Shown piece after piece: positions 26,929 through 35,900 of a stretch of 64,000 bases of DNA (its first letter is position 1; each line of letters begins with the position of its first letter). Made by a program: the position numbers and the translations under genes. The notes beneath the pieces were generated by a model. That model was given only the letters and a program-made list of their open reading frames with translations, searched no databases and was not told where the DNA came from. Source of the DNA: Streptomyces sp. SID12501 (GTDB lineage: Bacteria; Actinomycetota; Actinomycetes; Streptomycetales; Streptomycetaceae). The stretch is taken from the NCBI RefSeq assembly GCF_010550245.1, contig NZ_JAAGLU010000040.1, positions 39,391 through 103,390 on the forward strand, in the 5' to 3' direction.

Positions 26929-28242
26929 ATGAACCGCCGCATGATTCCCGCACTCCTCACCGCCGGCCTGTTGCTCTCCGCGTGCACCGGAACCGGAGGA
27001 ACGTCAAAGGGCGCCGACGCCAAAGCGCCTGACGATCCGTCAAGAGTGACCGGCACCATCAAGGTCCTGACCGTGCGGACCGATCTCCTGCAGGACGGAA
27101 CGTTGAAGAAGTACGCCGACGACTTCCGGAAGACGTACCCGAAGGTGAAGGTCGAGTTCGAGGGCCTCACCAACTACGAGGCCGAAGTCAAGATCCGGAT
27201 GAACACGGAGAACTACGGCGATGTCCTGCTGATCCCCGCCGTGATCAAGAAGAGCGACTACCCGAAGTTCTTCGCCTCGCTCGGCACCCGGGCGGAGCGC
27301 GCCAAGAAGTACCGCTTCACCGACTTCACCACCGTCGGCGGCAAGGTCTACGGCCAGAGTCCGGTAGGAGTGGCTCCCGGGTTCCTCTACAACAAGAGGA
27401 TCTGGCAGGAGGCCGGGATCACCGACTGGCCCACCACCCCCGCCGAGTTCATCACCGCCCTGAAGGCGATCAAGTCGAAGACGGACGCGGACCCGTACTA
27501 CACCAACTTCGCCGCCCAGTGGCCGCTCACGTCATGGACGTCCGTCAACGGCTCGGTCGGCTGCGACACCGGGGCGACGACGAAGCTGGTCGAGAGCGAC
27601 CCATGGGCCAAGGGTGCGGACCTGCGCGTCGGCGACACCCTGCTGTACGACATCGTGCACGACGGGCTCGCCGAGAAGGACCCGACGACCACCAACTGGG
27701 AGGCGTCCAAGCCCCGGATGGCGAAGGGCGAGATCGCCACGCAGTGGCTCGGCACCTGGGCGATCGTCCAGTTCCAGGACGCCGCGAAGAAGGCCGGCGT
27801 CGACCCCGCCGACATCGGCTTCATGCCCTTCCCGGCCCAGGTCGGCGGAGAGTTCTGCGCCGTTGTCGGCCCCGACTACAACCAGGCCGTCAACGTCCAC
27901 AGCAAGCACAAGGAGGCGGCCCGGGCCTGGATCGACTGGTTCACCGACAAGTCCGGTTACGCGGACGACAACCTGGCCATCTCCCCGCTGAAGGACGCTC
28001 CGCTGCCCGAGGTGCTTCAGCCGTACGAAGAGGCGGGGGTGAAGTTCATCGAGGTCGACGACACCGCGGGCGCGCAGCTCAAGCTCATCGACACCGAGTC
28101 GGAGGTCGGTCTCTACGCCCCGGACTACCGCCAGGATCTCGTCGACCTGGCCCGCGGCGCCCGCAAGGGCAGCCTCGACGACTTCCTCGGGGACCTCGGC
28201 AAGCGCTGGACCGACGCCCAGCAGTCCGTGGGGACGCAGTGA
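26929..28242 (+). CDS. Sugar ABC transporter binding lipoprotein (mannoside locus)
   Basis: 437 residues, family-1 solute-binding protein. ATG 26929 has GGAG nine bases upstream. A signal peptide with lipobox LLSAC places the acylated cysteine at 19. The mature domain (from ~45) contains the usual SBP landmarks VGVAPGFLYNKRIWQEAG and WLGTWAIVQFQDAAKKAG. It should bind extracellular manno-oligosaccharides and hand them to the two permeases that follow; the GTGA overlap with the next gene shows operon structure. Substrate is inferred from the adjacent beta-mannosidase. Confidence 0.82.
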   Translation: MNRRMIPALLTAGLLLSACTGTGGTSKGADAKAPDDPSRVTGTIKVLTVRTDLLQDGTLKKYADDFRKTYPKVKVEFEGLTNYEAEVKIRMNTENYGDVLLIPAVIKKSDYPKFFASLGTRAERAKKYRFTDFTTVGGKVYGQSPVGVAPGFLYNKRIWQEAGITDWPTTPAEFITALKAIKSKTDADPYYTNFAAQWPLTSWTSVNGSVGCDTGATTKLVESDPWAKGADLRVGDTLLYDIVHDGLAEKDPTTTNWEASKPRMAKGEIATQWLGTWAIVQFQDAAKKAGVDPADIGFMPFPAQVGGEFCAVVGPDYNQAVNVHSKHKEAARAWIDWFTDKSGYADDNLAISPLKDAPLPEVLQPYEEAGVKFIEVDDTAGAQLKLIDTESEVGLYAPDYRQDLVDLARGARKGSLDDFLGDLGKRWTDAQQSVGTQ

Positions 28243-29216
28243 CGGACACGACCGAGGCCGGCCTGACGGGGCGAAGGGCGGCGCGACGGAAGGAACCGCC
28301 GCCCCCGCCCGCCACCGGCACCCCGGGCCCGCCGTCACCCCCGCGCAGGGCACGCCTGTGGCGGGGGGTGACCCCCTGGCTGTTCCTGATCGCCCCGCTC
28401 GCGCTGCTCCTGACCTTCACCTACGCGCCGATCGTCAACATGGTCGCGTACAGCTTCACCGACTGGGACGGCGTCAGCCCCGAACTGCACTACACGGGCG
28501 CCGAGAACTACACCGAACTCCTCACCCGCCCCGAGCTGTTCGAGGTCTTCTTCGTCAGCGGCTACTACCTCGCCGCCTCCGCGCTCCAGATCGTCGCCGC
28601 GCTCTACTTCGCGACGATCCTCAGCTTCAACGTCCGTTTCCGGAACTTCTTCAAGGGCGTGCTGTTCTTCCCGTACCTGATCAACGGGGTAGCGATCGGC
28701 TTCGTGTTCCTCTACTTCTTCCAGGACGGCGGCACCCTCGACTCGGTGCTGGGCGTGTTCGGCGTCCACACCGGCCACGCCTGGCTGGGCACGCCGGCCT
28801 CGGCGAACATCTCGCTCGCCGGCGTCTCGGTCTGGCGCTACACGGGCCTGAACTTCGTGCTGTTCCTGGGCGCGATCCAGTCCATCCCGGGGGAGTTGTA
28901 CGAGGCGGCGGAACTCGACGGGGCGAACCGCTGGCACCAGTTCCGGTACATCATCGCGCCGGGCATCAAACCGGTGCTGAGCCTGACCGTGATCCTTTCG
29001 ATCTCGGGCTCGCTGTCGGTCTTCGAGATCCCGTACATCATGACCGGCGGGGCGACCGGCACCGAGACCTTCGTGATCCAGACGGTGAAGCTGGCGTTCC
29101 AGTTCAACAAGACGGGGCTCGCCTCGGCGGCGGCCGTCGTACTGCTGCTGATCGTGCTCGCCGCGACCTGGGTACAGCGGTGGCTCGTTCCGGACGACAG
29201 GGTGGATCTCGTATGA
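28239..29216 (+). CDS. Sugar ABC transporter permease 1 (MalF type)
   Basis: 325 residues. GTG 28239 overlaps the binding-protein stop by four bases. A ~45-residue Pro/Arg-rich cytoplasmic tail precedes six transmembrane segments; the EAA loop is EAAELDGANRWHQFRYIIAP. Forms the channel of the putative mannoside importer with the next gene. No ATPase is encoded; a shared MsiK-type ATPase is expected. Confidence 0.83.
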   Translation: MTDTTEAGLTGRRAARRKEPPPPPATGTPGPPSPPRRARLWRGVTPWLFLIAPLALLLTFTYAPIVNMVAYSFTDWDGVSPELHYTGAENYTELLTRPELFEVFFVSGYYLAASALQIVAALYFATILSFNVRFRNFFKGVLFFPYLINGVAIGFVFLYFFQDGGTLDSVLGVFGVHTGHAWLGTPASANISLAGVSVWRYTGLNFVLFLGAIQSIPGELYEAAELDGANRWHQFRYIIAPGIKPVLSLTVILSISGSLSVFEIPYIMTGGATGTETFVIQTVKLAFQFNKTGLASAAAVVLLLIVLAATWVQRWLVPDDRVDLV

Positions 29217-30043
29217 CGCGCCGAGCGGTTGCCCGTACGTTCGTGTACCTGTCCCTGGTCCTCGCGGTCGTCGTCGTCCTGCTGCCGCTGGCCGTGATCG
29301 TGCTGACCTCGCTCAAGTCCGAGCAGGAGATGGCGGACGACAGCGGGGCGCTCTCGCTGCCGGGCGACCTCCTGAACTTCACCAACTACGTGACGGCGTT
29401 CCAGGACGGCGAGATGCTGGCCGCGTTCGCCAACACGGCCTTCATCCTGTTGTTCGCCGTCACGGGAACCGTCCTCATCGGCTCGATGACGGCGTACGCG
29501 ATCGACCGCTTCACGTTCCGCTTCCGGAAACTGGTGATCGCCCTGTTCCTGGTGGCGACCCTGGTCCCCGGCGTCACCACGCAGGTGGCGACGTTCCAGA
29601 TCGTCAACAGCTTCGGCATGTTCGACACCCTCTGGGCGCCCATCGTGCTCTACATGGGCACGGACATCGTGTCGATCTACATCTTCCTGCAGTTCGTCCG
29701 GTCGATCCCGATCTCCCTGGACGAGTCGGCACGCCTCGACGGAGCCAACGCCTTCACGATCTACCGGAAGATCATCTTCCCGCTGCTCAGGCCGGCGATC
29801 GCCACGGTGGTGATCGTGAAGGGGATCACCGTCTACAACGACTTCTACATCCCCTTCCTCTACATGCCGTCCGAAGATCTTGGCGTGATTTCGACGTCCC
29901 TTTTCCGCTTCAAGGGACCCTTCGCGGCCCACTGGGAGACCATCTCGGCCGGTGCGGTCCTGGTCATCCTGCCGACACTGATCGCTTTTCTGTCGTTGCA
30001 GAGGTTCATCTACAACGGCTTCATGAAGGGAGCGACCAGGTGA
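29213..30043 (+). CDS. Sugar ABC transporter permease 2 (MalG type)
   Basis: 276 residues, ATG 29213 in an ATGA overlap with permease 1. Six transmembrane segments, EAA-type loop ESARLDGANAFTIYRKIIFP (Ser replaces the second residue). Last gene of the divergent importer operon; it ends 13 bp from the convergent rnd gene without an obvious terminator. Confidence 0.83.
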   Translation: MTRRAVARTFVYLSLVLAVVVVLLPLAVIVLTSLKSEQEMADDSGALSLPGDLLNFTNYVTAFQDGEMLAAFANTAFILLFAVTGTVLIGSMTAYAIDRFTFRFRKLVIALFLVATLVPGVTTQVATFQIVNSFGMFDTLWAPIVLYMGTDIVSIYIFLQFVRSIPISLDESARLDGANAFTIYRKIIFPLLRPAIATVVIVKGITVYNDFYIPFLYMPSEDLGVISTSLFRFKGPFAAHWETISAGAVLVILPTLIAFLSLQRFIYNGFMKGATR

Positions 30044-30056
30044 TCCCGCACTGTGT

Positions 30057-31346
30057 CTATGGTGCCTCGGCGGAGAGTGCCTCGACCAGAACCGGTGTCA
30101 CCTGCTCCACCTGCCAGGTCCTGGCCCCGTACCCCGCGAGGGCGATCGCCACGGCCCCTGCGTCCACAGGAGTGGGCGGCTCCCAGCAGACCCTTCTCAC
30201 CGTGTCCGGGGTGATCAGATTCTCCTGAGGCATGTTCAGCTGCTCGGCCAGGGCGGAAACCCCGGCCCGCGCGGCGGACAACCGGGCCGCGGCCACCGGA
30301 TCCTTGTCGGCCCAGGCGCGCGGCGGCGGAGGCCCGATCACGGGCTGCCCCGGCTGGGGCAGCTGCGCGTCGGTGAGTTCCTTCACGCTGTCCACCGCCG
30401 CCTGCCACTGCTCCAGCTGCCGCCGCCCCATCCGATGCCCGAAGCCGGTCAGCCCGGCCAGTGCGTGGACGTTGACCGGCAGGGCGAGCGCGGCCTCGAC
30501 GATGGCCGCGTCCGACAGCACCTTGCCCGGAGACACGTCACGGCGCTGCGCGATCCCGTCCCGGGTCTCCCACAGCTCCCGTACGACGGCCAGCTGCCGG
30601 CGCCGACGCACCTTGTGCATTCCGGACGTACGCCGCCAGGGGTCCTTGCGGGGCTCAGGCGGCGGCGCCGAAGCGATGGCGTCGAACTCCTCGCGGGCCC
30701 ACTCCAGCTTGCCCTGCCGGTCCAGCTCCTTCTCCAGCGCGTCCCGCAGGTCGACCAGGAGTTCGACGTCAAGTGCCGCGTACCGCAGCCAGGGCTCGGG
30801 CAGCGGCCGGGTCGACCAGTCGACCGCGGAGTGGCCCTTCTCGAGTACGAAGCCCAGGACACCCTCGACCATCGCGCCCAGGCCGACCCGGGGGAACCCG
30901 GCCAGCCGTCCGGCCAGTTCGGTGTCGAACAGGCGAGTGGGGACCATACCTATCTCGCGGAGACAGGGCAGGTCCTGGGTGGCGGCGTGCAGCACCCATT
31001 CCACGCCGCTGAGCGCCTCACCGAGGCCCGACAGGTCGGGGCAGGCGACGGGGTCGATGAGTGCGGTGCCGGCGCCCTCACGACGCAACTGCACCAGATA
31101 GGCGCGCTGTCCGTAGCGGTAACCGGACGCGCGTTCGGCGTCGACGGCGACCGGGCCGGTGCCCGCGGCGAACGCGGCGATGACCTCGGCGAGCGAGTTC
31201 TCGTCGGCGACGACGGGCGGAATCCCGTCACGGGGTTCGAGGAGCGGGATCGGCGCCTGAGCCTCAGAAGATCCGTTGTCGTCCGGAGGAGCGCCTCCGG
31301 TGGTTCGCAGTGAGCTGTCTGCTGCGGTCTCTTGGGCTTCGGTCAC
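30057..31346 (-). CDS. rnd: Ribonuclease D
   Basis: 429 residues. DEDDy 3'-5' exonuclease domain (~45-235): exo I VDAERASGY, exo II in HAATQDLPCL, exo III YAALDVELLVDL with the tyrosine. An HRDC domain (~265-345) and a C-terminal second HRDC-like domain follow. RNase D trims the 3' ends of tRNA and other stable RNAs. A ~40-residue acidic and Gly/Ser-rich N-terminus is typical for streptomycetes. GTG 31346 is used; the ribosome-binding site is weak. Confidence 0.9.
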   Translation of the reverse strand: MTEAQETAADSSLRTTGGAPPDDNGSSEAQAPIPLLEPRDGIPPVVADENSLAEVIAAFAAGTGPVAVDAERASGYRYGQRAYLVQLRREGAGTALIDPVACPDLSGLGEALSGVEWVLHAATQDLPCLREIGMVPTRLFDTELAGRLAGFPRVGLGAMVEGVLGFVLEKGHSAVDWSTRPLPEPWLRYAALDVELLVDLRDALEKELDRQGKLEWAREEFDAIASAPPPEPRKDPWRRTSGMHKVRRRRQLAVVRELWETRDGIAQRRDVSPGKVLSDAAIVEAALALPVNVHALAGLTGFGHRMGRRQLEQWQAAVDSVKELTDAQLPQPGQPVIGPPPPRAWADKDPVAAARLSAARAGVSALAEQLNMPQENLITPDTVRRVCWEPPTPVDAGAVAIALAGYGARTWQVEQVTPVLVEALSAEAP

Positions 31347-31371
31347 CTGTCAAGGGTATCTGTGTATGGAC

Positions 31372-31407
31372 GGCGCCCGCCGACGGAACGTTCCGTCGGC
31401 GGGCGCC
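31372..31407. terminator. 36-bp perfect palindrome between response regulator and rnd
   Basis: Two 18-bp arms beginning GGCGCCCGCCGACGGAAC are exactly complementary with no loop. It lies 168 bp past the response-regulator stop and 26 bp before the rnd start. It probably terminates response-regulator transcription ahead of rnd. Confidence 0.75.
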
Positions 31408-31574
31408 TTGGGGTCGTAAACCGGTCACGTGTCACACGTGTCAGTGAATTCTGTCGGTCATCTCGGTCAGGAGTGGGGGCGAAGCGGTCGTCAGTGGCCG
31501 GTCGCCGATGGTCGTTCGTCAGTGATCAGGATCAGTGATCAAGGCCGGTGATCAGGTCGGGATCAGGATCGGTG

Positions 31575-32234
31575 TCAGTGGATGATTCCGGTCCGCAGGG
31601 CCACCGCCACCATCCCGGCACGGTCACCCGTGCCCAGCTTGCGGGCGATACGGGCGAGGTGGCTCTTGACGGTCAGCGCGGACAGGCCCATGGAGACGCC
31701 GATCGCCTTGTTCGACTGGCCCTCGGCGACCAGTCGCAGGACCTCGACCTCGCGGCCGGACAGCTCGCGGTAGCCGCCCGGGTGGCTCGGGGCGCCCGGG
31801 GGACGGCGGTGCATACGGGCGCCGGCGCCGATGGGGGCGCCGCCCGGTCGGTTGGGAAGCCCGATGTTGTTGCGGGTGCCGGTGACGACGTAGCCCTTCA
31901 CGCCGCCCGCGAGGGCGTTGCGCACGGCTCCGATGTCGTCGGCGGCGGACAGGGCCAGGCCGTTGGGCCAGCCCGCGGCACGGGTCTCGGACAGCAGGGT
32001 GAGCCCGCTGCCGTCGGGCAGGTGGACGTCGGCGACGCAGATGTCGCGGGGGTTGCCGATGCGGGGACGAGCCTCCGCGATGGACGAGGCCTCGATCACA
32101 TCGCGCACACCGAGCGCCCACAGATGGCGGGTGACGGTGGAGCGGACGCGGGGGTCGGCCACGACCACCATGGCGGTCGGCTTGTTCGGGCGGTAGGCGA
32201 CCAGGCTTGCGGGCTGCTCAAGAAGAACGGACAC
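31575..32234 (-). CDS. Orphan LuxR/NarL-type response regulator
   Basis: 219 residues. GTG 32234 has AGGAGG five bases upstream. Receiver-like domain (~20-120) keeps the phospho-acceptor position Asp69 (CVADVHLPDGSG), Ser96 and Lys113, but the acidic pair is reduced to one residue (VVVADP, Asp27). A LuxR helix-turn-helix (~150-215; LSGREVEVLRLVAEGQSNKA) follows. No histidine kinase is near, so activation by phosphorylation is doubtful. A conserved streptomycete gene, from memory next to DUF3000 and hemE. Its targets are unknown. Confidence 0.85.
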   Translation of the reverse strand: MSVLLEQPASLVAYRPNKPTAMVVVADPRVRSTVTRHLWALGVRDVIEASSIAEARPRIGNPRDICVADVHLPDGSGLTLLSETRAAGWPNGLALSAADDIGAVRNALAGGVKGYVVTGTRNNIGLPNRPGGAPIGAGARMHRRPPGAPSHPGGYRELSGREVEVLRLVAEGQSNKAIGVSMGLSALTVKSHLARIARKLGTGDRAGMVAVALRTGIIH

Positions 32235-32520
32235 CAGGCCTCCTGGAGTGCGGAACGGATCCGGTCCTGGGGGTGAAACCGGATCGACCGTGCTTTCAAG
32301 GTCACAGAGGTCTTCGGCATCAAACCTGTGCTCCTTTAGAGAAAGATCACGATCTGGTGAGTAACAATCCGTGCAATTCGGACACGCGATCGATCATCCG
32401 AAGACCGAACGGTTTCGCTCTGCGTCGATACGCGGCCGAAAGTGGCCGTATCGACAAAGAGCTACTAAAGACGGCGTGCCGATACCGGGAGGGAGAGGGT
32501 GCATGGAGGGGGCGCAGAGG
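32235..32520. other. Intergenic region upstream of response regulator
   Basis: About 286 bp with no convincing gene. It is less GC-rich than its surroundings, particularly 32320-32470, and should contain the promoter of the response-regulator gene. I see no clear operator. Confidence 0.5.
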
Positions 32521-32560
32521 AACGGCCTTGCGGTCCCCGTACGGGGACCGCAAGGCCGTT
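32521..32560. terminator. 40-bp perfect palindrome, terminator of the DUF3000 gene
   Basis: Arms of 20 bp (first arm AACGGCCTTGCGGTCCCCGT) are exactly complementary and adjacent. It lies 29 bp beyond the DUF3000 stop. Confidence 0.85.
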
Positions 32561-32588
32561 CAGTGGGTCAGCGGGTGCTCAGGGTGGG

Positions 32589-33257
32589 TCAGCGGGACTG
32601 GGGCCCCCGACGCTGGGGCAGCGTCACCACCGACGCGTCCCCGGGGCCGGCCGGTGGCAGGCCCGCGATCTGGGCGAGCAGGTCGCACCAGGAGGCGAGG
32701 TGGGACGCGGTGTCCGGGGCACCGCCGAGGCCCTCACGGGGCGTCCAGGAGGCACGGATCTCGATCTGGGAGGCGGGCGGCCGCTCCGACATCCCGCCGA
32801 AGTAGTGCGAACTCGCGCGCGTGACCGTGCCGCTGGCCTCGCCGTACGACAGCCCGCGCGCCTGCAGCGCCCCGGTGAGCCATGACCAGCACACGTCGGG
32901 CAGCAGCGGGTCGGCGGCCATCTCCGGCTCCAGCTCGGCGCGCACCAGCGTCACCAGCCGGAAGGAGCCCTGCCAGGCGTCGTGCCCGGCCGGGTCGTGC
33001 AGCAGGACGAGCCGGCCGTCGGCCAGATCCTCCTCGCCGTCGACCACCGCCGCCTCCAGTGCGTACGCGTACGGAGCCAGGCGCTGGGGCGCCCGCGTCG
33101 GTTCGATCTCGATCTGCGGCCTCAGCCGCGCGGTCCGCAACGCGTCGACAGCGGCCCGGAAGGGCAACGGAGCCGTCTCCACCGCATCCCGGTCTCCCCC
33201 CTTCGCGTCGTCCATTCCACCAGCGCCGTCCGACAGTCGTCCTTGAGCCGCAGCCAT
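32589..33257 (-). CDS. DUF3000 family protein
   Basis: 222 residues, cytoplasmic. Conserved actinobacterial DUF3000 features: PFRAAVDALRTARLRPQIE, LAPYAYALEAAV, DVCWSWLTGALQARG and SQIEIRASWTP. Function unknown. ATG 33257 (MAAAQGRLSDG) is used; ATG 33215 (MDDAKGGD) is an alternative, and neither has a strong ribosome-binding site. It is divergent from hemE, a neighbourhood kept across actinobacteria. Confidence 0.8.
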   Translation of the reverse strand: MAAAQGRLSDGAGGMDDAKGGDRDAVETAPLPFRAAVDALRTARLRPQIEIEPTRAPQRLAPYAYALEAAVVDGEEDLADGRLVLLHDPAGHDAWQGSFRLVTLVRAELEPEMAADPLLPDVCWSWLTGALQARGLSYGEASGTVTRASSHYFGGMSERPPASQIEIRASWTPREGLGGAPDTASHLASWCDLLAQIAGLPPAGPGDASVVTLPQRRGPQSR

Positions 33258-33386
33258 GCGGGGAAGATTAAGGGGAACGGAGCCTCTGTGCGGGGAGGGA
33301 CACCCGTGGGACGGGCCACAGTCCGGTGAGAGCCGTCGGCAGGGCTGTTCGCGGGACTGTCGGTGGGGCGTGCGAGACTTCTGGTC

Positions 33387-34481
33387 GTGAGCGCGAACCA
33401 GAGCCCCGCGGGCCAGCAGCCGACAGCGACGTCTGCCGCCGTCAAGAACGACGCCGTGCAGGATTCCGCCTTCCTGAAGGCGTGCAGACGCGAGCCGGTG
33501 CCGCACACGCCCGTGTGGTTCATGCGCCAGGCCGGGCGCTCCCTGCCCGAGTACCACAAGGTCCGCGCGGGCATCCCCATGCTGGAGTCCTGCACCCGGC
33601 CCGAGCTGGTCGCCGAGATCACCCTCCAGCCGGTGCGCCGGCACGAAGTGGACGCGGCGATCTACTTCAGCGACATCGTCGTCCCCCTCAAGGCCATCGG
33701 CATCGACCTCGACATCAAGCCCGGCGTCGGCCCGGTCGTCGAGAAGCCGATCCGTACCCGCGCGGACCTCGCCCAGCTCCGCGACCTCACCCCCGAGGAC
33801 GTCCCGTACGTCACCGAGGCCATCGGCCTGCTCACCCGTGAGCTCGGCTCCACCCCGCTCATCGGCTTCGCCGGCGCGCCCTTCACCCTCGCGAGCTATC
33901 TCGTCGAGGGCGGCCCGTCGCGGACGTACGAGAACGCCAAGGCGATCATGTACGGCGACCCGCAGCTCTGGGCCGACCTCCTCGACCGCCTCGCCGCGAT
34001 CACGGCGGCCTTCCTCAAGGTCCAGATCGAGGCGGGCGCCAGCGCCGTCCAGCTGTTCGACTCTTGGGCCGGCGCCCTCGCCCCGGCCGACTACCGCCGC
34101 TCGGTCCTCCCGGCCTCCCGGAAGGTCTTCAAGGCCGTCGAGGGGTACGGCGTGCCGCGAATCCACTTCGGCGTCGGCACCGGCGAGCTGCTCGCCCCCA
34201 TGAGCGAGGCCGGTGTGGACGTCATGGGCGTCGACTATCGCGTCCCGCTCGACGAGGCCGCCCGTCGCATCGGCCCCGGAAAGGCGCTCCAGGGCAACCT
34301 CGACCCGACGGTCCTGTTCGCCTCCACGGAGGCCGTCGAGGCCAAGACCCGCGAGGTCCTCGACTCCGCGAAGGGCCTGGAGGGACACATCTTCAACCTC
34401 GGCCACGGCGTCATGCCGAACACGCCCCCGGACGCCCTGACCCGCCTCGTGGAGTACGTCCACACGAACACCGCCCGCTGA
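33387..34481 (+). CDS. hemE: Uroporphyrinogen III decarboxylase
   Basis: 364 residues, about the family norm of ~350. It removes four carboxyl groups from uroporphyrinogen III to give coproporphyrinogen III. Seen: substrate-loop motif PVWFMRQAGRSLPEY, catalytic aspartate in YFSDIVVPLKAIG, GFAGAPFTLASYLVEGG and FNLGHGVMPNTPP. GTG 33387 (protein VSANQSPAG) is chosen by family comparison; no Shine-Dalgarno is seen, while GAGACT ends seven bases upstream, so it may be read from a leaderless mRNA. Confidence 0.93.
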   Translation: MSANQSPAGQQPTATSAAVKNDAVQDSAFLKACRREPVPHTPVWFMRQAGRSLPEYHKVRAGIPMLESCTRPELVAEITLQPVRRHEVDAAIYFSDIVVPLKAIGIDLDIKPGVGPVVEKPIRTRADLAQLRDLTPEDVPYVTEAIGLLTRELGSTPLIGFAGAPFTLASYLVEGGPSRTYENAKAIMYGDPQLWADLLDRLAAITAAFLKVQIEAGASAVQLFDSWAGALAPADYRRSVLPASRKVFKAVEGYGVPRIHFGVGTGELLAPMSEAGVDVMGVDYRVPLDEAARRIGPGKALQGNLDPTVLFASTEAVEAKTREVLDSAKGLEGHIFNLGHGVMPNTPPDALTRLVEYVHTNTAR

Positions 34482-34506
34482 TTCGCCGAGTCGGGGGTGG
34501 CGCCCG

Positions 34507-35325
34507 TCACCACGTATGCCGTGCCTGCCTGCCCCACAGCAGGCGGCCCGGCTCGGGCGGCGGCGGGGTGCCTGCCCTGAGCGGCCAGGCGAGCAGCATG
34601 CCCGCGAGGAAGCCGACGACATGGGCGGCGTACGCCACGGTGCCGGCCCCGGTGACGCCCTCGCCCGACGAGTACACCGCCTGCAGCACGAACCAGAAGC
34701 CCAGCACCATCCAGGCGGGCAGCCGCAGCGGCAGGAAGACCAGGAAGGGCACCAGGACCCAGACCCTGACCTTCGGGAACAGCACCAGATAGGCGCCCAG
34801 GACACCGGCGATCGCCCCTGAGGCGCCGATCAGGGGGTCGCCCGAGTCGGCGTTGACGAGCGCGAAGCCGTACGACGCCGCGTAGCCGCATGCGACGTAG
34901 AAGAGCGCGTACCGCACATGTCCGAGGCGGTCCTCGATGTTGTTTCCGAAGATCAGCAGGAACAGCATGTTGCCCAGCAGATGCAGCCAGCCGCCGTGCA
35001 GGAACATCGCCGTGAACACGGAGAGCGCGGGGGACTTGTCGTAGCCCGGAGGGCCGACCACACAGCCGGGGCCTCCGGCGCCGATCCCGACGTCGCCCGT
35101 CGGCACCAGGCGCGGCAGCTGATGGTGGATCAACTCCTGTGGTACGGCGGCATATTGGTCCAGGAAGGCCTGGAGATGGCACAACTGTGCCAGGCCGCTC
35201 TCGCCCGTCACCGAGCCCACTGTGCCGGGCATGGAGAGGAACACGAGGACGTTGGCGGCGATCAGCGCGTACGTGACCCAGGGGGTGCGGCTTGCGGGGT
35301 TCACGTCATGGACGGGGATGACCAC
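34507..35325 (-). CDS. Rhomboid-family intramembrane serine protease
   Basis: 272 residues with about six transmembrane helices. The catalytic dyad is present: Ser169 in GASGAIAG and His235 in AHVVGFLAG; Asn119 in HGGWLHLLGN completes the oxyanion site. A long extracytoplasmic loop (~38-100) contains Cys49 and Cys88. Rhomboids cut membrane proteins within the bilayer. Substrates are unknown. GTG 35325 has a weak ribosome-binding site. Confidence 0.88.
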   Translation of the reverse strand: MVIPVHDVNPASRTPWVTYALIAANVLVFLSMPGTVGSVTGESGLAQLCHLQAFLDQYAAVPQELIHHQLPRLVPTGDVGIGAGGPGCVVGPPGYDKSPALSVFTAMFLHGGWLHLLGNMLFLLIFGNNIEDRLGHVRYALFYVACGYAASYGFALVNADSGDPLIGASGAIAGVLGAYLVLFPKVRVWVLVPFLVFLPLRLPAWMVLGFWFVLQAVYSSGEGVTGAGTVAYAAHVVGFLAGMLLAWPLRAGTPPPPEPGRLLWGRQARHTW

Positions 35326-35448
35326 AAGGAATTACTGCCCGCGATGCGTCTCGCGAATCGGTGAACGCGACTGTCCGTGTGTCCGTATCTGTCCTCAACG
35401 TCCGCGGCACGACGAAGGCGGTCGCGGGGACGACGTGAGGAACAGGCG

Positions 35449-35784
35449 ATGAACGACCGAGTTACTCCTCCGATGCAGTCGGTGCAGGCTCTGCCGAACG
35501 GCGAGGCCGAAATCGCGCTGGTGGTCCACCTGCCATGGGAGGACGTGGCCCGGCTCGGCCAGGAGGCGGGACGGCTGGCCACGCAGATGCAGCGGCCGGT
35601 GTCGCTCGACGAGGCGGTGAGCCATCGGCTGCGGTCCAGTGGGCTCGGCGCCCACGCGAAGCCGGCACAGGCTCAGCAGCAGGCGCCGTCTGTTTCGGCG
35701 TCGGCGTCCGTGTCCGCGTTGCCGTCCCGGCCGCCGGCGGAGCAGGCTCGGCAGGCTATCGACCGGATCAACGGGACGGCGTAG
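35449..35784 (+). CDS. Small hypothetical protein
   Basis: 111 residues; ATG 35449 preceded by GAGG at eight bases. The N-terminal ~65 residues (ALVVHLPWEDVARLGQEAGR) look folded and partly helical; the C-terminal half is a low-complexity Ala/Ser/Gln/Pro linker ending in a helix EQARQAIDRINGTA. No known domain recognised. Repeat copy B follows its stop directly. Confidence 0.6.
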   Translation: MNDRVTPPMQSVQALPNGEAEIALVVHLPWEDVARLGQEAGRLATQMQRPVSLDEAVSHRLRSSGLGAHAKPAQAQQQAPSVSASASVSALPSRPPAEQARQAIDRINGTA

Positions 35785-35785
35785 C

Positions 35786-35857
35786 GCCGCAGGGGGTGCG
35801 GTTTGACACCGGGTGCGGGTCCGTTGTGGCTTGTCGCGCAGTTCCCCGCGCCCCTGG
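35786..35857 (+). repeat. Dispersed foldable repeat, copy B
   Basis: Begins GCCGCAGGGGGTGCGG one base after a stop codon and ends CCCCGCGCCCCTGG. Outer arms pair; the core GTTGTGGCTTGTCGCGCAG matches copies at 14122-14217 and 60622-60690. Confidence 0.8.
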
Positions 35858-35900
35858 GTGGGTTCCTCGTGCGCCTGTTCGGAAGGCACCCTCTGCGTAG

